Positions 1-7,701 of a DNA stretch of 33,722 bases are shown in pieces. The DNA lies in contig NZ_MPDJ01000003.1 in NCBI RefSeq assembly GCF_001881565.1, positions 71,734 through 105,455 of the forward strand, read 5' to 3'. Position 1 is the first letter of the stretch. Every line of letters begins with the position of its first letter. The notes under the pieces were generated by a model. It was not told the DNA's origin and searched no databases. It worked only from the letters and a program-made list of their open reading frames with translations. The position numbers and the translations under genes are program-made. The stretch is from Eisenbergiella tayi (GTDB taxonomy: Bacteria > Bacillota > Clostridia > Lachnospirales > Lachnospiraceae).

Positions 1-1
1 G

Positions 2-121
2 GCATTTAACGGTGTTTATGAGAAATATTTTACGGAAAAGCCTGCCAGGAGCTGTGTGGCGGTTAAGGAACTGCCCAAGAGTGTGCTTTGTGAAGTAGAA
101 GTGATCGCTTATCTGGGCTGA
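2..121 (+). CDS. RidA/YjgF family protein, C-terminal fragment (cut by window edge)
   Basis: Only the last 39 residues are present; the start lies upstream of the window. The tail reads [19 protein letters not shown] and then VIAYLG. This matches the end of RidA enamine/imine deaminases, which hydrolyse reactive 2-aminoacrylate-type intermediates in the cytoplasm. The arginine in PARSCV corresponds to the conserved substrate-carboxylate-binding arginine of the family, and the glutamate of the EVEVIA segment is also kept. The stop codon TGA shares its last base with the ATG of the next gene (TGATG), so the two are probably translationally coupled. The family call is firm for such a short piece, but the exact subgroup cannot be judged. 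Confidence 0.85.
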   Translation, partial: AFNGVYEKYFTEKPARSCVAVKELPKSVLCEVEVIAYLG

Positions 122-642
122 TGCTTATGGGTACGAAAGATAATATCGTTCTGATTGGGATGCCCGGAGCGGGGAAAAGTACGGTTGGGGTGGTCCTTGC
201 TAAGGTTTTGGGCTGCCGGTTTCTGGATTCGGATCTGGTTATCCAGGAGGAGACGGGGCGGCTTCTTCATGAGATCATTTCGGAGGATGGCGTCGACGGC
301 TTCCTGGAGATAGAAAATGATGTGAACAGCCGGATAGAGACAAGCCGCAGCATTATTGCCACCGGAGGAAGTGTGGTGTACGGGGAACAGGCCATGCGTC
401 ATCTGAAGGAGATCGGGACCGTGGTTTACCTGGAGCTTTCCTGCGAGGAGATCAGAAAAAGGCTTGGTGATCTGAGAAAAAGGGGTGTTGCCCTGAAGGA
501 AGGGCAGACTCTTGAGGCGCTGTATGCGGAGAGGGTCCCTCTTTATGAAAAATATGCGGATGTGACGCTCTGCTGCGGAGGAAAGAGGATGCGGCAGATT
601 GTATCGGAGCTGTCCGCAGTTTTTCAGCCCGAAGGGGAATGA
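121..642 (+). CDS. Shikimate-kinase-like small-molecule kinase
   Basis: A P-loop kinase of 173 residues, the usual length of shikimate kinase. The Walker A motif GMPGAGKS is at residues 13-20, the DSD motif at 36-38, and an ATGGS motif at 80-84 stands where AroK has ATGGG. AERVPLY near residue 137 fits the arginine-bearing helix after the lid. Two shikimate contacts look altered. The FRxxE segment is GFLEIE (60-65), so the usual arginine is leucine. The lid has KRGVALKEGQ instead of the common NRPLL. It may therefore phosphorylate something other than shikimate; many clostridial genomes label such proteins shikimate kinase. The start overlaps the RidA stop, and ATG at 127 is an alternative. 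No strong ribosome site is visible, so translation probably depends on coupling. Confidence 0.75.
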   Translation: MLMGTKDNIVLIGMPGAGKSTVGVVLAKVLGCRFLDSDLVIQEETGRLLHEIISEDGVDGFLEIENDVNSRIETSRSIIATGGSVVYGEQAMRHLKEIGTVVYLELSCEEIRKRLGDLRKRGVALKEGQTLEALYAERVPLYEKYADVTLCCGGKRMRQIVSELSAVFQPEGE

Positions 643-693
643 CAGACCATAGAATACGGTTTTTAAGTTTATTATAGAAAGTTGGTATGTTTT

Positions 694-1650
694 ATGGAAC
701 AAAACAGCCAGAGCAATAAAGGCGGGCAGAGCTATCGCAGCAGCCTGCTTCTGTTTCTTGCGGCTTCCATCTGGGGCGTGGCCTTTGTGGCCCAGAGTGT
801 CGGTATGGATTATATGGGGCCTTTTACCTTTAATGGGGCCAGAAGCCTGATAGGCGGGATGGTTCTGCTTCCGCTGATCGCTTTCCGGGAAAGAAGCAGG
901 AAAAGGGATGCAGTGGAAGAAGAGACACCGGAGAAGAAAAAAGCGCGCCGTAAGGTGACGCTGATCGGAGGCTGCTGCTGCGGCCTTGCCATTTGTACCG
1001 CAAGTATGTTTCAGCAGTACGGCATCCAGTATACCACGGTGGGAAAGGCTGGTTTTATTACCACCCTTTATATCATCATCGTCCCTATCATGGGGCTTTT
1101 CTTCGGGAAAAAAGTGAGAAGGATCGTGTGGGCGGGTGCAGCGCTTGCAGCGGCGGGGATGTACCTGCTGTGCGTCAACGAAACGCTGAGCCTGAATAAA
1201 GGAGACCTGCTGGTATTCATATGTGCGGTGATTTTTTCCATACATATCCTGGTGATTGATTATTTCTCTCCGAAAGCGGATGGGGTGAAGCTGTCCTGCA
1301 TCCAGTTTTTTGTGGCGGGGATCATCTGTACCATCGGGGCCTTCCTTGTGGAAACGCCCACCTGGAGCGCGCTGGTGAGCGGCGCGGTGCCGGTGCTGTA
1401 TGCGGGCGTCATGTCCTGTGGCGTGGCTTATACCCTGCAGATCATCGGACAGAGGAATCTGGATCCAACGGTGGCATCCCTGATTCTCAGCCTGGAATCT
1501 GTGGTTTCGGTCCTGGCGGGCTGGGTGATACTGAACCAGATCATGAGCTCCAAGGAAATTTTCGGCTGTGTCCTTGTCTTTGCAGCCGTAATCCTGGTAC
1601 AGCTTCCGGAAAAGAAACGGCAGCCGGAGGCGGAGTCAGAAGTCGGTTAG
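694..1650 (+). CDS. DMT-superfamily (EamA) permease
   Basis: An integral membrane protein of about 318 residues with about ten hydrophobic segments arranged as two EamA repeats. The first repeat begins around AASIWGVAFVAQSVGMDYMG and the second around LVFICAVIFSIHILVIDYF. A charged cytoplasmic stretch (RERSRKRDAVEEETPEKKKA) separates early helices. The second repeat ends with the typical SLILSLESVVSVLAGWVILN helix pair. EamA carriers export or exchange metabolites and amino acids; the substrate cannot be predicted. The frame also opens from a TTG at 682, but the AGAAAG purine run would be too close to it, so ATG 694 is preferred. The gene ends convergently with the TauE-type permease, and the two coding regions overlap by 15 bp. 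Confidence 0.88.
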   Translation: MEQNSQSNKGGQSYRSSLLLFLAASIWGVAFVAQSVGMDYMGPFTFNGARSLIGGMVLLPLIAFRERSRKRDAVEEETPEKKKARRKVTLIGGCCCGLAICTASMFQQYGIQYTTVGKAGFITTLYIIIVPIMGLFFGKKVRRIVWAGAALAAAGMYLLCVNETLSLNKGDLLVFICAVIFSIHILVIDYFSPKADGVKLSCIQFFVAGIICTIGAFLVETPTWSALVSGAVPVLYAGVMSCGVAYTLQIIGQRNLDPTVASLILSLESVVSVLAGWVILNQIMSSKEIFGCVLVFAAVILVQLPEKKRQPEAESEVG

Positions 1651-2388
1651 CAGCTTGAAAAACAACAGAATAAGCACGACGATAATGATGGGGCGGACTG
1701 TTTTCGCCCCATTTTTTACTACCATGCCGGAGCCGATGAAGTTGCCCAGAATGGAGAAAAGAGCGGCGCAGAGCCCTAACAGGAGAAAGACCTGTCCGTT
1801 TATAAGAAAAGTGACAAGAGCCGCGATATTGGAGGCCAGGTTGATGCATTTGGTATTTCCGGAGGCGGTGCGCACGTCCATCCGGGCAAGGCCTGTGAGG
1901 ATCAGTACCAGGAAGGTGCCTGTCCCGGGACCGTAAAAGCCGTCATAGGCCCCGATGATAAAAGCCGCCAGCGTAGCGATCACAAGCTGTTTTTTCAAAG
2001 GAAGGGCAGGCCCCTGGGTATCCAGCGGGCTTTTTTTGCGCAGAACAAAAAAAGCGGTAACGGGAAGGACGATAAAAAGCATCCCCTTTATATAACGCTC
2101 GTCCAAAGCAAGGACCAAGCGGGCGCCGATGGAGGAACCGGCAAGGGCCGCAAGGATGGTGGAGGGGACGAGCGGAAGGCTGACGCATCTGTTCTTCAGA
2201 TAGCGGAAGGCGGAAACCGTGGTGCCGCAGGAAGAGGAGAGCTTATTGGTAGCCACTGCCATATGGGGAGGAAGCCCTGCCATCAGGTAAGCGGGCAGGG
2301 AAATAAGGCCGCCTCCCCCTGCTATGGAATCCACGATTCCGGCCAGAAAAACCATCGGGCATACGATAAAAAATACATGTATATTCAT
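1636..2388 (-). CDS. Sulfite exporter TauE/SafE (TSUP) family permease
   Basis: A protein of about 250 residues with about eight hydrophobic segments. The N-terminal signature AGIVDSIAGGGGLISLPAYL, followed by MAVATNKLSSSCGT, is diagnostic for the TSUP/TauE-SafE family. The second half repeats the pattern with GAYDGFYGPGTGTFLVL and ASGNTKCINLASNIAAL. Members move organosulfur or other small anions across the cytoplasmic membrane; the substrate here is unknown. Start choice is uncertain: ATG at 2388 lies 11 nt from a GAGG site, and a TTG at 2394 lies 5 nt from it. The gene stands alone on the minus strand and converges on the DMT permease, so it has its own promoter in the 2395-2645 region. 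Confidence 0.9.
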   Translation of the reverse strand: MNIHVFFIVCPMVFLAGIVDSIAGGGGLISLPAYLMAGLPPHMAVATNKLSSSCGTTVSAFRYLKNRCVSLPLVPSTILAALAGSSIGARLVLALDERYIKGMLFIVLPVTAFFVLRKKSPLDTQGPALPLKKQLVIATLAAFIIGAYDGFYGPGTGTFLVLILTGLARMDVRTASGNTKCINLASNIAALVTFLINGQVFLLLGLCAALFSILGNFIGSGMVVKNGAKTVRPIIIVVLILLFFKLLTDF

Positions 2389-2547
2389 TGTCAAAAAAAC
2401 CTCGGATTGTTACAAAATTTCCCTTTATTCTACCAGTGTGCCGGATCACATGCAAGCGTTTTTGTCAAGAATTTATTCCATGCTTTTTCGTTAACGAATT
2501 GTAAATAGACTGTGAATTCTTTCTAGCTTTTTTGTGATTCTATTGTT

Positions 2548-2576
2548 TTGGACTGGTGTTGCAGGTATAGTATAAA
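2548..2576 (+). promoter_or_regulatory. Sigma-A-type promoter for the DUF3810 gene
   Basis: TTGGAC at 2548-2553 and TATAAA at 2571-2576 are separated by 17 bp. They lie 70 bp upstream of the GTG start at 2646. This is the best match in the 257-bp divergent region between the TauE permease and this gene. Confidence 0.55.
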
Positions 2577-2645
2577 CAGGGGATAAAAGAATCTGTTCAG
2601 ACATGTTAATCAGCAGCATCGGCAGAGAGCGGGGGATGGTTTTTT

Positions 2646-3752
2646 GTGAAAAAAAAGATTTGGTTTGCTTTATTTGCGGCAGCGGTAATTATTAATCTTG
2701 TGGCATGGAACAGCAGTGCCTTCTGTGACTGGCATATCCGGTTTTTCTTTCCCGTTTCCATCAATACCTATGGCAGGATGATGTCGGTTGTTCCTTTTTC
2801 CGTCGGGGAATGGATGATCGTATTCGGGCTGCTTTTGCTTGCGGAAGCGCTCATTCTGGGTTTGGTAAGGCTCTTTGTCAAAAAGGAATGGGTGAAAAAG
2901 CTGTGCAGTGGGTTTTACAAGGGCTTCGCGTGGGTCCTTCTGGCAGTTTTCTGGATCATGACCTGCAACTGCTTCCTTTTATACCATGCTTCTCCCATCG
3001 ATGAAAAATACATGCCGGAGAAGACGGAACGTACCTATACGGATACGGAACTGGCGGCGGTGAGGGATTATATCGTGACCCAGCTGAATGAACTGACGGA
3101 ACTCATGGAACGGGATGACGCAGGATATCTTGTTTATGATGAGGAGATCAGCGATGGGGCAATCAGGGCCATGCAGAAGCTGGGAAACGAGTATGGACAG
3201 CTGGCCGGTTATTACCCTAAAGCAAAAACCATTCATTCTTCGGATTTTCTGAGCCAGGAACATATGATGGGATATTATTTCCCCTTTTCCATGGAGGCTA
3301 ATTACAATAAAACTATGTATGTGGTGAATAAGCCCGCCACTATCTGTCATGAATTGGCACATCTGAAGGGCTTTATCTATGAAGACGAGGCCAATTTCAT
3401 CGGCTTTCTTGCCTGTGTCAGCTCCGATGACCTGTTCTTCCGGTACAGCGGCTATATGAGCGTGCTGGGTTATGTGGAAAACGAATTCAGGGATTCCGTC
3501 AATCATAAGGCGTCGGCGTATTTCGAACACCCGGAAATCGCCAGAAGCGTATATGACGATGATCTGTTCCTTACGGCGGAGGCCTGGGAAAAGGTGGAAG
3601 AAAAAGCGGTGATTCAGACCGCGGTAGTGAAGAAAGCCTCCAACCAGTTTACGGAGGCAACGCTGAAGCTGAACGGCGTGGAAGACGGAATGAAGAGCTA
3701 CAGCAGGGTAGTGCAGCTGCTTTTAAAATATTACGACGGGATTTTGTATTGA
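2646..3752 (+). CDS. DUF3810 family membrane protein with HExxH metallopeptidase-like motif
   Basis: A protein of 368 residues with three N-terminal hydrophobic segments (about 5-22, 50-75 and 95-113), then a long soluble domain. The soluble part carries ICHELAHLKG, with HELAH at residues 235-239, followed by YEDEAN (245-250). This arrangement resembles zincins, where two histidines and a downstream glutamate bind zinc and the motif glutamate is catalytic. The overall pattern matches the DUF3810 family, which is common in Clostridia and has no established function. I infer, but cannot show, a membrane-anchored peptidase. The start is a GTG preceded by GGGGGA at normal distance. A strong hairpin terminator follows, so the gene is probably monocistronic. 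Confidence 0.85.
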   Translation: MKKKIWFALFAAAVIINLVAWNSSAFCDWHIRFFFPVSINTYGRMMSVVPFSVGEWMIVFGLLLLAEALILGLVRLFVKKEWVKKLCSGFYKGFAWVLLAVFWIMTCNCFLLYHASPIDEKYMPEKTERTYTDTELAAVRDYIVTQLNELTELMERDDAGYLVYDEEISDGAIRAMQKLGNEYGQLAGYYPKAKTIHSSDFLSQEHMMGYYFPFSMEANYNKTMYVVNKPATICHELAHLKGFIYEDEANFIGFLACVSSDDLFFRYSGYMSVLGYVENEFRDSVNHKASAYFEHPEIARSVYDDDLFLTAEAWEKVEEKAVIQTAVVKKASNQFTEATLKLNGVEDGMKSYSRVVQLLLKYYDGILY

Positions 3753-3802
3753 AAAGGTTTGGGAGCTTCTTCCGTAACCTGGAATGATATGGAAATTTAA
3801 GC

Positions 3803-3860
3803 AAAAAATATGGAGAAAATAGTCCTTTCACAGGATGGACTATTTTCTCCATATTTTTTT
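3803..3860 (+). terminator. Strong hairpin terminator after the DUF3810 gene
   Basis: A 22-bp perfect stem (3804-3825 with 3837-3858) with an 11-nt loop ends in a run of T. The left arm also begins with a run of A, so it could work on both strands. It separates the DUF3810 gene from the sugar operon promoter. Confidence 0.85.
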
Positions 3861-3878
3861 GTGTAAAAGTGAAATAAT

Positions 3879-3913
3879 CTCCATGTTAAAAAAAGAATCC
3901 TCCATGCTAGAAT
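3879..3913 (+). promoter_or_regulatory. Promoter of the sugar operon with a 21-bp-spaced direct repeat (candidate YesN-type operator)
   Basis: CTCCATGTTA (3879-3888) and CTCCATGCTA (3900-3909) match at 9 of 10 positions and are spaced exactly 21 bp, two helical turns. That spacing is typical of paired AraC-family binding half-sites. The second copy runs into an extended -10 element, TGC followed by TAGAAT (3908-3913). The matching -35 position (about 3885-3890, GTTAAA) is poor, as expected for an activator-dependent promoter. The probable binder is the AraC-type response regulator at the end of the same locus. Confidence 0.55.
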
Positions 3914-3967
3914 CAGTTAAGTCAGGCGCCCGCAGCGGGTGCAGATAACAATCCAGGAGGAAGAAGT

Positions 3968-4891
3968 ATGAGTGGGACAAAACAAAAATCCATCCGGGCA
4001 GAGCGGGAAAAGAAAAAAAGCGTATGGAAAAACTGGCAGCTGTATATCATGTGCCTGCCTGCAGTCATTTATTTTCTTATCTTTGCCTATAAGCCTATGT
4101 ATGGAATTATCATTGCCTTCAAAAATTACAGCATGAGAAAGGGAATCATGGGAAGTCCCTGGATCGGCTTTGGAAACTTTGAAAGGCTGTTTTCTTCCTA
4201 CTGGTTTCCCATCATTTTAAAAAATACGCTGACGCTGATTCTGGGATTCCCCATCCCGATCCTTCTGGCGCTGATACTCAATGAAGTGCAGAACAGCCGT
4301 TTCAGGAAGGGGTTCCAGACAATATCCTACGCACCCCACTTTATTTCAACAGTAGTCCTATGCGGTATGCTCACCCTGTTCCTGAGCCCGTCCTCCGGCG
4401 TGATCAATCGTTTTATTACCATGCTGGGCGGGGAGCACATTAATTTCCTTCAGGAACCGTCCATGTTCAAATGGGTATATGTGCTCAGCGGCGTATGGCA
4501 GGAAATGGGCTGGGGGAGCATCATCTATTTCGCAACCCTGTCGGGGGTGGACAAAGCGCTGATCGAGGCGGCGGATATAGACGGCGCTTCCAGGCTGCAG
4601 AAGATCTGGTATATCAATCTTCCGGTCCTGGTGCCGACCATCCTGATTCTGCTGATTTTAAACTGCGGCTCCCTGCTGAGTGTGGGATATGAAAAGGTGT
4701 TCCTTCTGCAGAATCCCACGAACCTGAGCGCCTCCGAGGTCATTTCAACGTTTGTATACAAATCCGGTCTGGAAAAGTCGGACTTTTCATTCGGAGCAGC
4801 GGCGGATTTATTTAATTCTGTCGTGAATACGATTGTCCTGGTGCTTGCGAATACGATTTCCAAGCAGACAACAAAAACGAGCCTGTTCTGA
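3968..4891 (+). CDS. Carbohydrate ABC transporter permease, LplB/CUT1 type
   Basis: An inner-membrane permease of 307 residues with six hydrophobic segments. It has the LplB-type opening LYIMCLPAVIYFLIFAYKPM and the family phrase GFGNFERLF. The EAA loop that contacts the ATPase is EAADIDGASRLQKIWYINLP, beginning at E200. It forms a heterodimer with the next gene product to import a sugar or oligosaccharide delivered by the lipoprotein encoded at 5891. No ATPase gene is present in the window; systems of this type generally use a shared MsmX-like ATPase encoded elsewhere. The ribosome site is AGGAGG at 3955-3960. It is the first gene of the locus and lies 18 bp from the second permease. Confidence 0.93.
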   Translation: MSGTKQKSIRAEREKKKSVWKNWQLYIMCLPAVIYFLIFAYKPMYGIIIAFKNYSMRKGIMGSPWIGFGNFERLFSSYWFPIILKNTLTLILGFPIPILLALILNEVQNSRFRKGFQTISYAPHFISTVVLCGMLTLFLSPSSGVINRFITMLGGEHINFLQEPSMFKWVYVLSGVWQEMGWGSIIYFATLSGVDKALIEAADIDGASRLQKIWYINLPVLVPTILILLILNCGSLLSVGYEKVFLLQNPTNLSASEVISTFVYKSGLEKSDFSFGAAADLFNSVVNTIVLVLANTISKQTTKTSLF

Positions 4892-4909
4892 TGAAAGGGG
4901 TAAGAATAG

Positions 4910-5833
4910 ATGAAAACAAAAAAGCTGAGTAAGACGAAGATAAAGAACGGGATATTCAACGCTGTGATTTATATCCTGCTGCTGCTTCTGGCTGTCATAA
5001 TGCTGTATCCTCTGATTTTCGTATTGAGTGCGTCCTTCAGTGATCCGAAAGCGGTTGCCGGGGGAGAGATGCTGCTGCTTCCGGTAAAGCCTTCTCTGGA
5101 GGGGTACCGGTACCTGATGCAGTATAAGGAAATCTGGGTCGGCTATGGGAATACCATCTTTTATATGATTGCGGGAACCCTGCTGAACCTGGCCGCCACG
5201 CTTCCCTGTGCCTATGCCATGTCCCGGAAAGACCTGAAGGGCCGGAAGTATCTGATGATTTACTTTATGATTACCATGTATTTCAGCGGAGGCATGATTC
5301 CCGGGTATTTGAATATCAAGAGCCTCGGGCTGCTGGATACACGCGGCGTCATCCTGATAAACGGCCTGGTATCCACCTTTAACCTGATTGTCGCGCGTAC
5401 CTATTTTATGACCTCAATTCCTTGGGAAATACAGGAAGCGGCAGTTATTGACGGGTGCAATGATTTCCAGATTTTCGGTAAAATCATATTCCCGCTGTCA
5501 AAGGCGATTACCGTTGTAATGACTCTGTATTATGGGGTGGGCCGCTGGAATTCTTATTTTGTGGAAATGATTTATCTCAAAGACAGGAACAAATTCCCTC
5601 TGCAGCTGTTTCTGCGTGAGATATTGACGAAAAGTACATTTGCCAAAACGGCCATGGCGGACGGCATGAGCTTTTCGGCGGAACAGATGATGGCTCTTAT
5701 AAAACAGGCGGATACGGCGAACATGATCAAATACGGAGTCATAGTCCTTTCCGCACTGCCGATGCTCATAATTTATCCGTTCCTGCAGAAATACTTCGAG
5801 CAGGGCGTGATGATCGGATCTGTGAAAGGCTGA
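4910..5833 (+). CDS. Carbohydrate ABC transporter permease, LplC/YtcP type
   Basis: The partner permease, 307 residues with six membrane segments. The N-terminus has the LplC-type pattern MLYPLIFVLSASFSDPKAV. The EAA loop is EAAVIDGCNDFQIFGKIIFP from E176, and the C-terminus ends with the characteristic FEQGVMIGSVKG. It pairs with the upstream LplB-like subunit. An AAAGGGG ribosome site precedes the ATG, and 18 bp separate it from the upstream stop. The 57-bp gap after it contains a weak AT-rich inverted repeat (ATATATCA with TGATATAT) and then a strong AGGAGG site for the binding-protein gene. Confidence 0.93.
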   Translation: MKTKKLSKTKIKNGIFNAVIYILLLLLAVIMLYPLIFVLSASFSDPKAVAGGEMLLLPVKPSLEGYRYLMQYKEIWVGYGNTIFYMIAGTLLNLAATLPCAYAMSRKDLKGRKYLMIYFMITMYFSGGMIPGYLNIKSLGLLDTRGVILINGLVSTFNLIVARTYFMTSIPWEIQEAAVIDGCNDFQIFGKIIFPLSKAITVVMTLYYGVGRWNSYFVEMIYLKDRNKFPLQLFLREILTKSTFAKTAMADGMSFSAEQMMALIKQADTANMIKYGVIVLSALPMLIIYPFLQKYFEQGVMIGSVKG

Positions 5834-5890
5834 TATATCAATTTCATTATCATAGATGATATATAAAATAAAAAAACAGGAGGAAGATGT

Positions 5891-7618
5891 ATGAAGAAGA
5901 GATTCCAAAAAACGGCTGCCATTGTTCTGGCGGTCAGCATGGCTGTCAGTCTGGCGGCGTGCGGTAAGCAGGCCGAGGAAACCGGAAATGCCGCAAACAC
6001 GGAAAATACCGGAAGTGCTGACACACAGGCGTCATCAGGTACCGGCAGTGTGGAGGTGAATGAAACAGGGTATCCCATTACCAGTGAGGAGATCACCGTA
6101 ACGGCCGCAGGCCCCATGCCATCAGGGTGTGAAGACTGGTCACAGCTGGCGGTTATCGATGAATATGCCAACCGGCTCGGCATCCGTCTGGACTGCGATT
6201 TCTATGAGACAGACTGGGAAACCCAGCTGACATTAAAGGTGGCGGGCGATGAACTGCCGGATATGCTGATAGGCTGTTCCATGAATGTCAGCGATGTAAA
6301 TGAATGGGGCGGAGAAGGCTATTTCCTGGATCTGAGCCAGTATATGGATCTGATGCCTAACCTTAAGGCATATTTCGATCAGTATCCGGAGCTGGAAGCA
6401 TATTGCACGACTTCCGACGGCCATATCTACGGCCTTCCCAAACTGAAGGTTGATATGACCGACCGTCTGACAAGAAGCTTTATCAACAAGCAGTGGCTGG
6501 ATAATCTGGGACTTTCCGTGCCCACGTCGATTGATGAGTACTACGATGTGCTGGTTGCATTCAAAGAACAGGATGCCAACGGCAACGGGGATCCGGACGA
6601 TGAGATACCGCTTCTGTTCACCTCGGACAGCGGAGGCTATACCGCTCTGGAAAAAACATTGCTGGATGCGTATGGTATTTTCACCACGGATCCCAACTAT
6701 GTCCTTCAGGCAGATGAGAGCGGCAAGGTAGAACTGGCAAATATCAATGATACCTACAAAGAATACCTGAAATTCATGCACAGGCTGTATGCCGAAGGCC
6801 TGATGGAGCAGGAAGCGTTTACGATTACAGGCGATGAAGTCACCACAAAACAGCAGGGAGATGTATATGGTTCCTTTGGCTGTGGTTCCGCTCCGTTCGT
6901 TATGGCCAATAAAGATATCAGCTATGATGCGAACTGGGCTGCGCTGTCAGGTTTGTCTTCCGATTTGCATACGAAAAGGGAAGCCAGCATTGCCAGCCCT
7001 GTCCAGAACAATATCCTTGTTGCGGTAAACGGCAATACAGAGTATCCGGAAGCTTTAGCACGTTTCATTGATTATTTCTATACGGATGAAGGAATGCTTT
7101 CCGCTACAAAGGGATATGAAGGGGTTACTTTTGACATGGTGCAGGATGACCTTCTTGGAAAAGAGGTTCCGCAGATGCGTGTTCCCGACGGCTATACTTC
7201 AGGGGAAGAATTCCGTTATAAAGGGGCTGTCCTGAATGAGGCGCTGAATCTTGTGGAAAGAAATATAGATCGCCAGGCTATGTTTGAGAGTGACAGAGAA
7301 GTGTTGGAAAATCCTGAATTTGTCGAGCAGTACGGATGGGCGGCGCGTGTCATTGATGCCTTCAAGGCAGACGGCGTTACTGGTGTGGAAGCATATCCGG
7401 TGGTATCTTATACTTCGGATGAAGTGGAAGAAAGAGGAGCTGTTTACAAAGACATTACTACCTATCTGAAACAGGCGAGAGCGCAGTTTATTACCGGCGA
7501 ACTGGATCTGGATAAAGACTGGGATACCTATGTGAATACTTTAAATCAGATGAATCTGGGCCGTCTGCTGGAAATCGAGCAGGCTGCATATGACCGTTAT
7601 GCGGCTGTAAAAGGCTGA
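5891..7618 (+). CDS. Extracellular sugar-binding lipoprotein of the ABC importer (LplA type)
   Basis: A 575-residue solute-binding protein. A basic and hydrophobic signal peptide ends in the lipobox LAAC, with the acylated cysteine at residue 24. A low-complexity Ala/Thr/Ser/Gly linker (about 25-60) follows, typical of surface lipoproteins. The mature part has the large CUT1 binding-protein layout, including a DANGNGDPDDEIPL loop seen in oligosaccharide-binding LplA-like proteins. It captures the oligosaccharide outside the cell and hands it to the two upstream permeases. The ribosome site AGGAGG lies just ahead of ATG 5891. An intrinsic terminator follows 16 bp after the stop, which should make this the most abundant product of the operon relative to downstream enzymes. 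Confidence 0.93.
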   Translation: MKKRFQKTAAIVLAVSMAVSLAACGKQAEETGNAANTENTGSADTQASSGTGSVEVNETGYPITSEEITVTAAGPMPSGCEDWSQLAVIDEYANRLGIRLDCDFYETDWETQLTLKVAGDELPDMLIGCSMNVSDVNEWGGEGYFLDLSQYMDLMPNLKAYFDQYPELEAYCTTSDGHIYGLPKLKVDMTDRLTRSFINKQWLDNLGLSVPTSIDEYYDVLVAFKEQDANGNGDPDDEIPLLFTSDSGGYTALEKTLLDAYGIFTTDPNYVLQADESGKVELANINDTYKEYLKFMHRLYAEGLMEQEAFTITGDEVTTKQQGDVYGSFGCGSAPFVMANKDISYDANWAALSGLSSDLHTKREASIASPVQNNILVAVNGNTEYPEALARFIDYFYTDEGMLSATKGYEGVTFDMVQDDLLGKEVPQMRVPDGYTSGEEFRYKGAVLNEALNLVERNIDRQAMFESDREVLENPEFVEQYGWAARVIDAFKADGVTGVEAYPVVSYTSDEVEERGAVYKDITTYLKQARAQFITGELDLDKDWDTYVNTLNQMNLGRLLEIEQAAYDRYAAVKG

Positions 7619-7633
7619 TAAATCTAGTTGATG

Positions 7634-7682
7634 AAAAGTTCCTCTTGAAATCGTATATAATCATTCAAGAGGAACTTTTTTT
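7634..7682 (+). terminator. Intra-operon terminator/attenuator after the binding-protein gene
   Basis: A perfect 16-bp stem (7634-7649 with 7664-7679) and a 14-nt AT-rich loop run into a T tract ending at 7682. It sits between the lipoprotein stop and the glycoside hydrolase ribosome site. Some readthrough is expected, because the downstream genes lack a clear promoter of their own. Confidence 0.85.
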
Positions 7683-7701
7683 AGAAATTAAGGAGAAGGG
7701 C

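Noticed and set aside
109..1245. Long minus-strand frame opposite the kinase-like and DMT permease genes
   Set aside because: Both plus-strand genes have clear family signatures. The minus frame has none and no ribosome site.
3847..3854. CTCCATAT as a third copy of the CTCCATG operator half-site
   Set aside because: It is part of the terminator stem and its 32-bp distance does not fit the helical phase.
5834..5864. AT-rich inverted repeat between permease and binding-protein genes as a terminator
   Set aside because: The stem is short and AT-only with no T run, and the genes must be co-transcribed.
7645..7701. N-terminal extension of the large hydrolase from a TTG
   Set aside because: The extension would be coded by the terminator stem and loop, and a good ribosome site serves ATG 7702.
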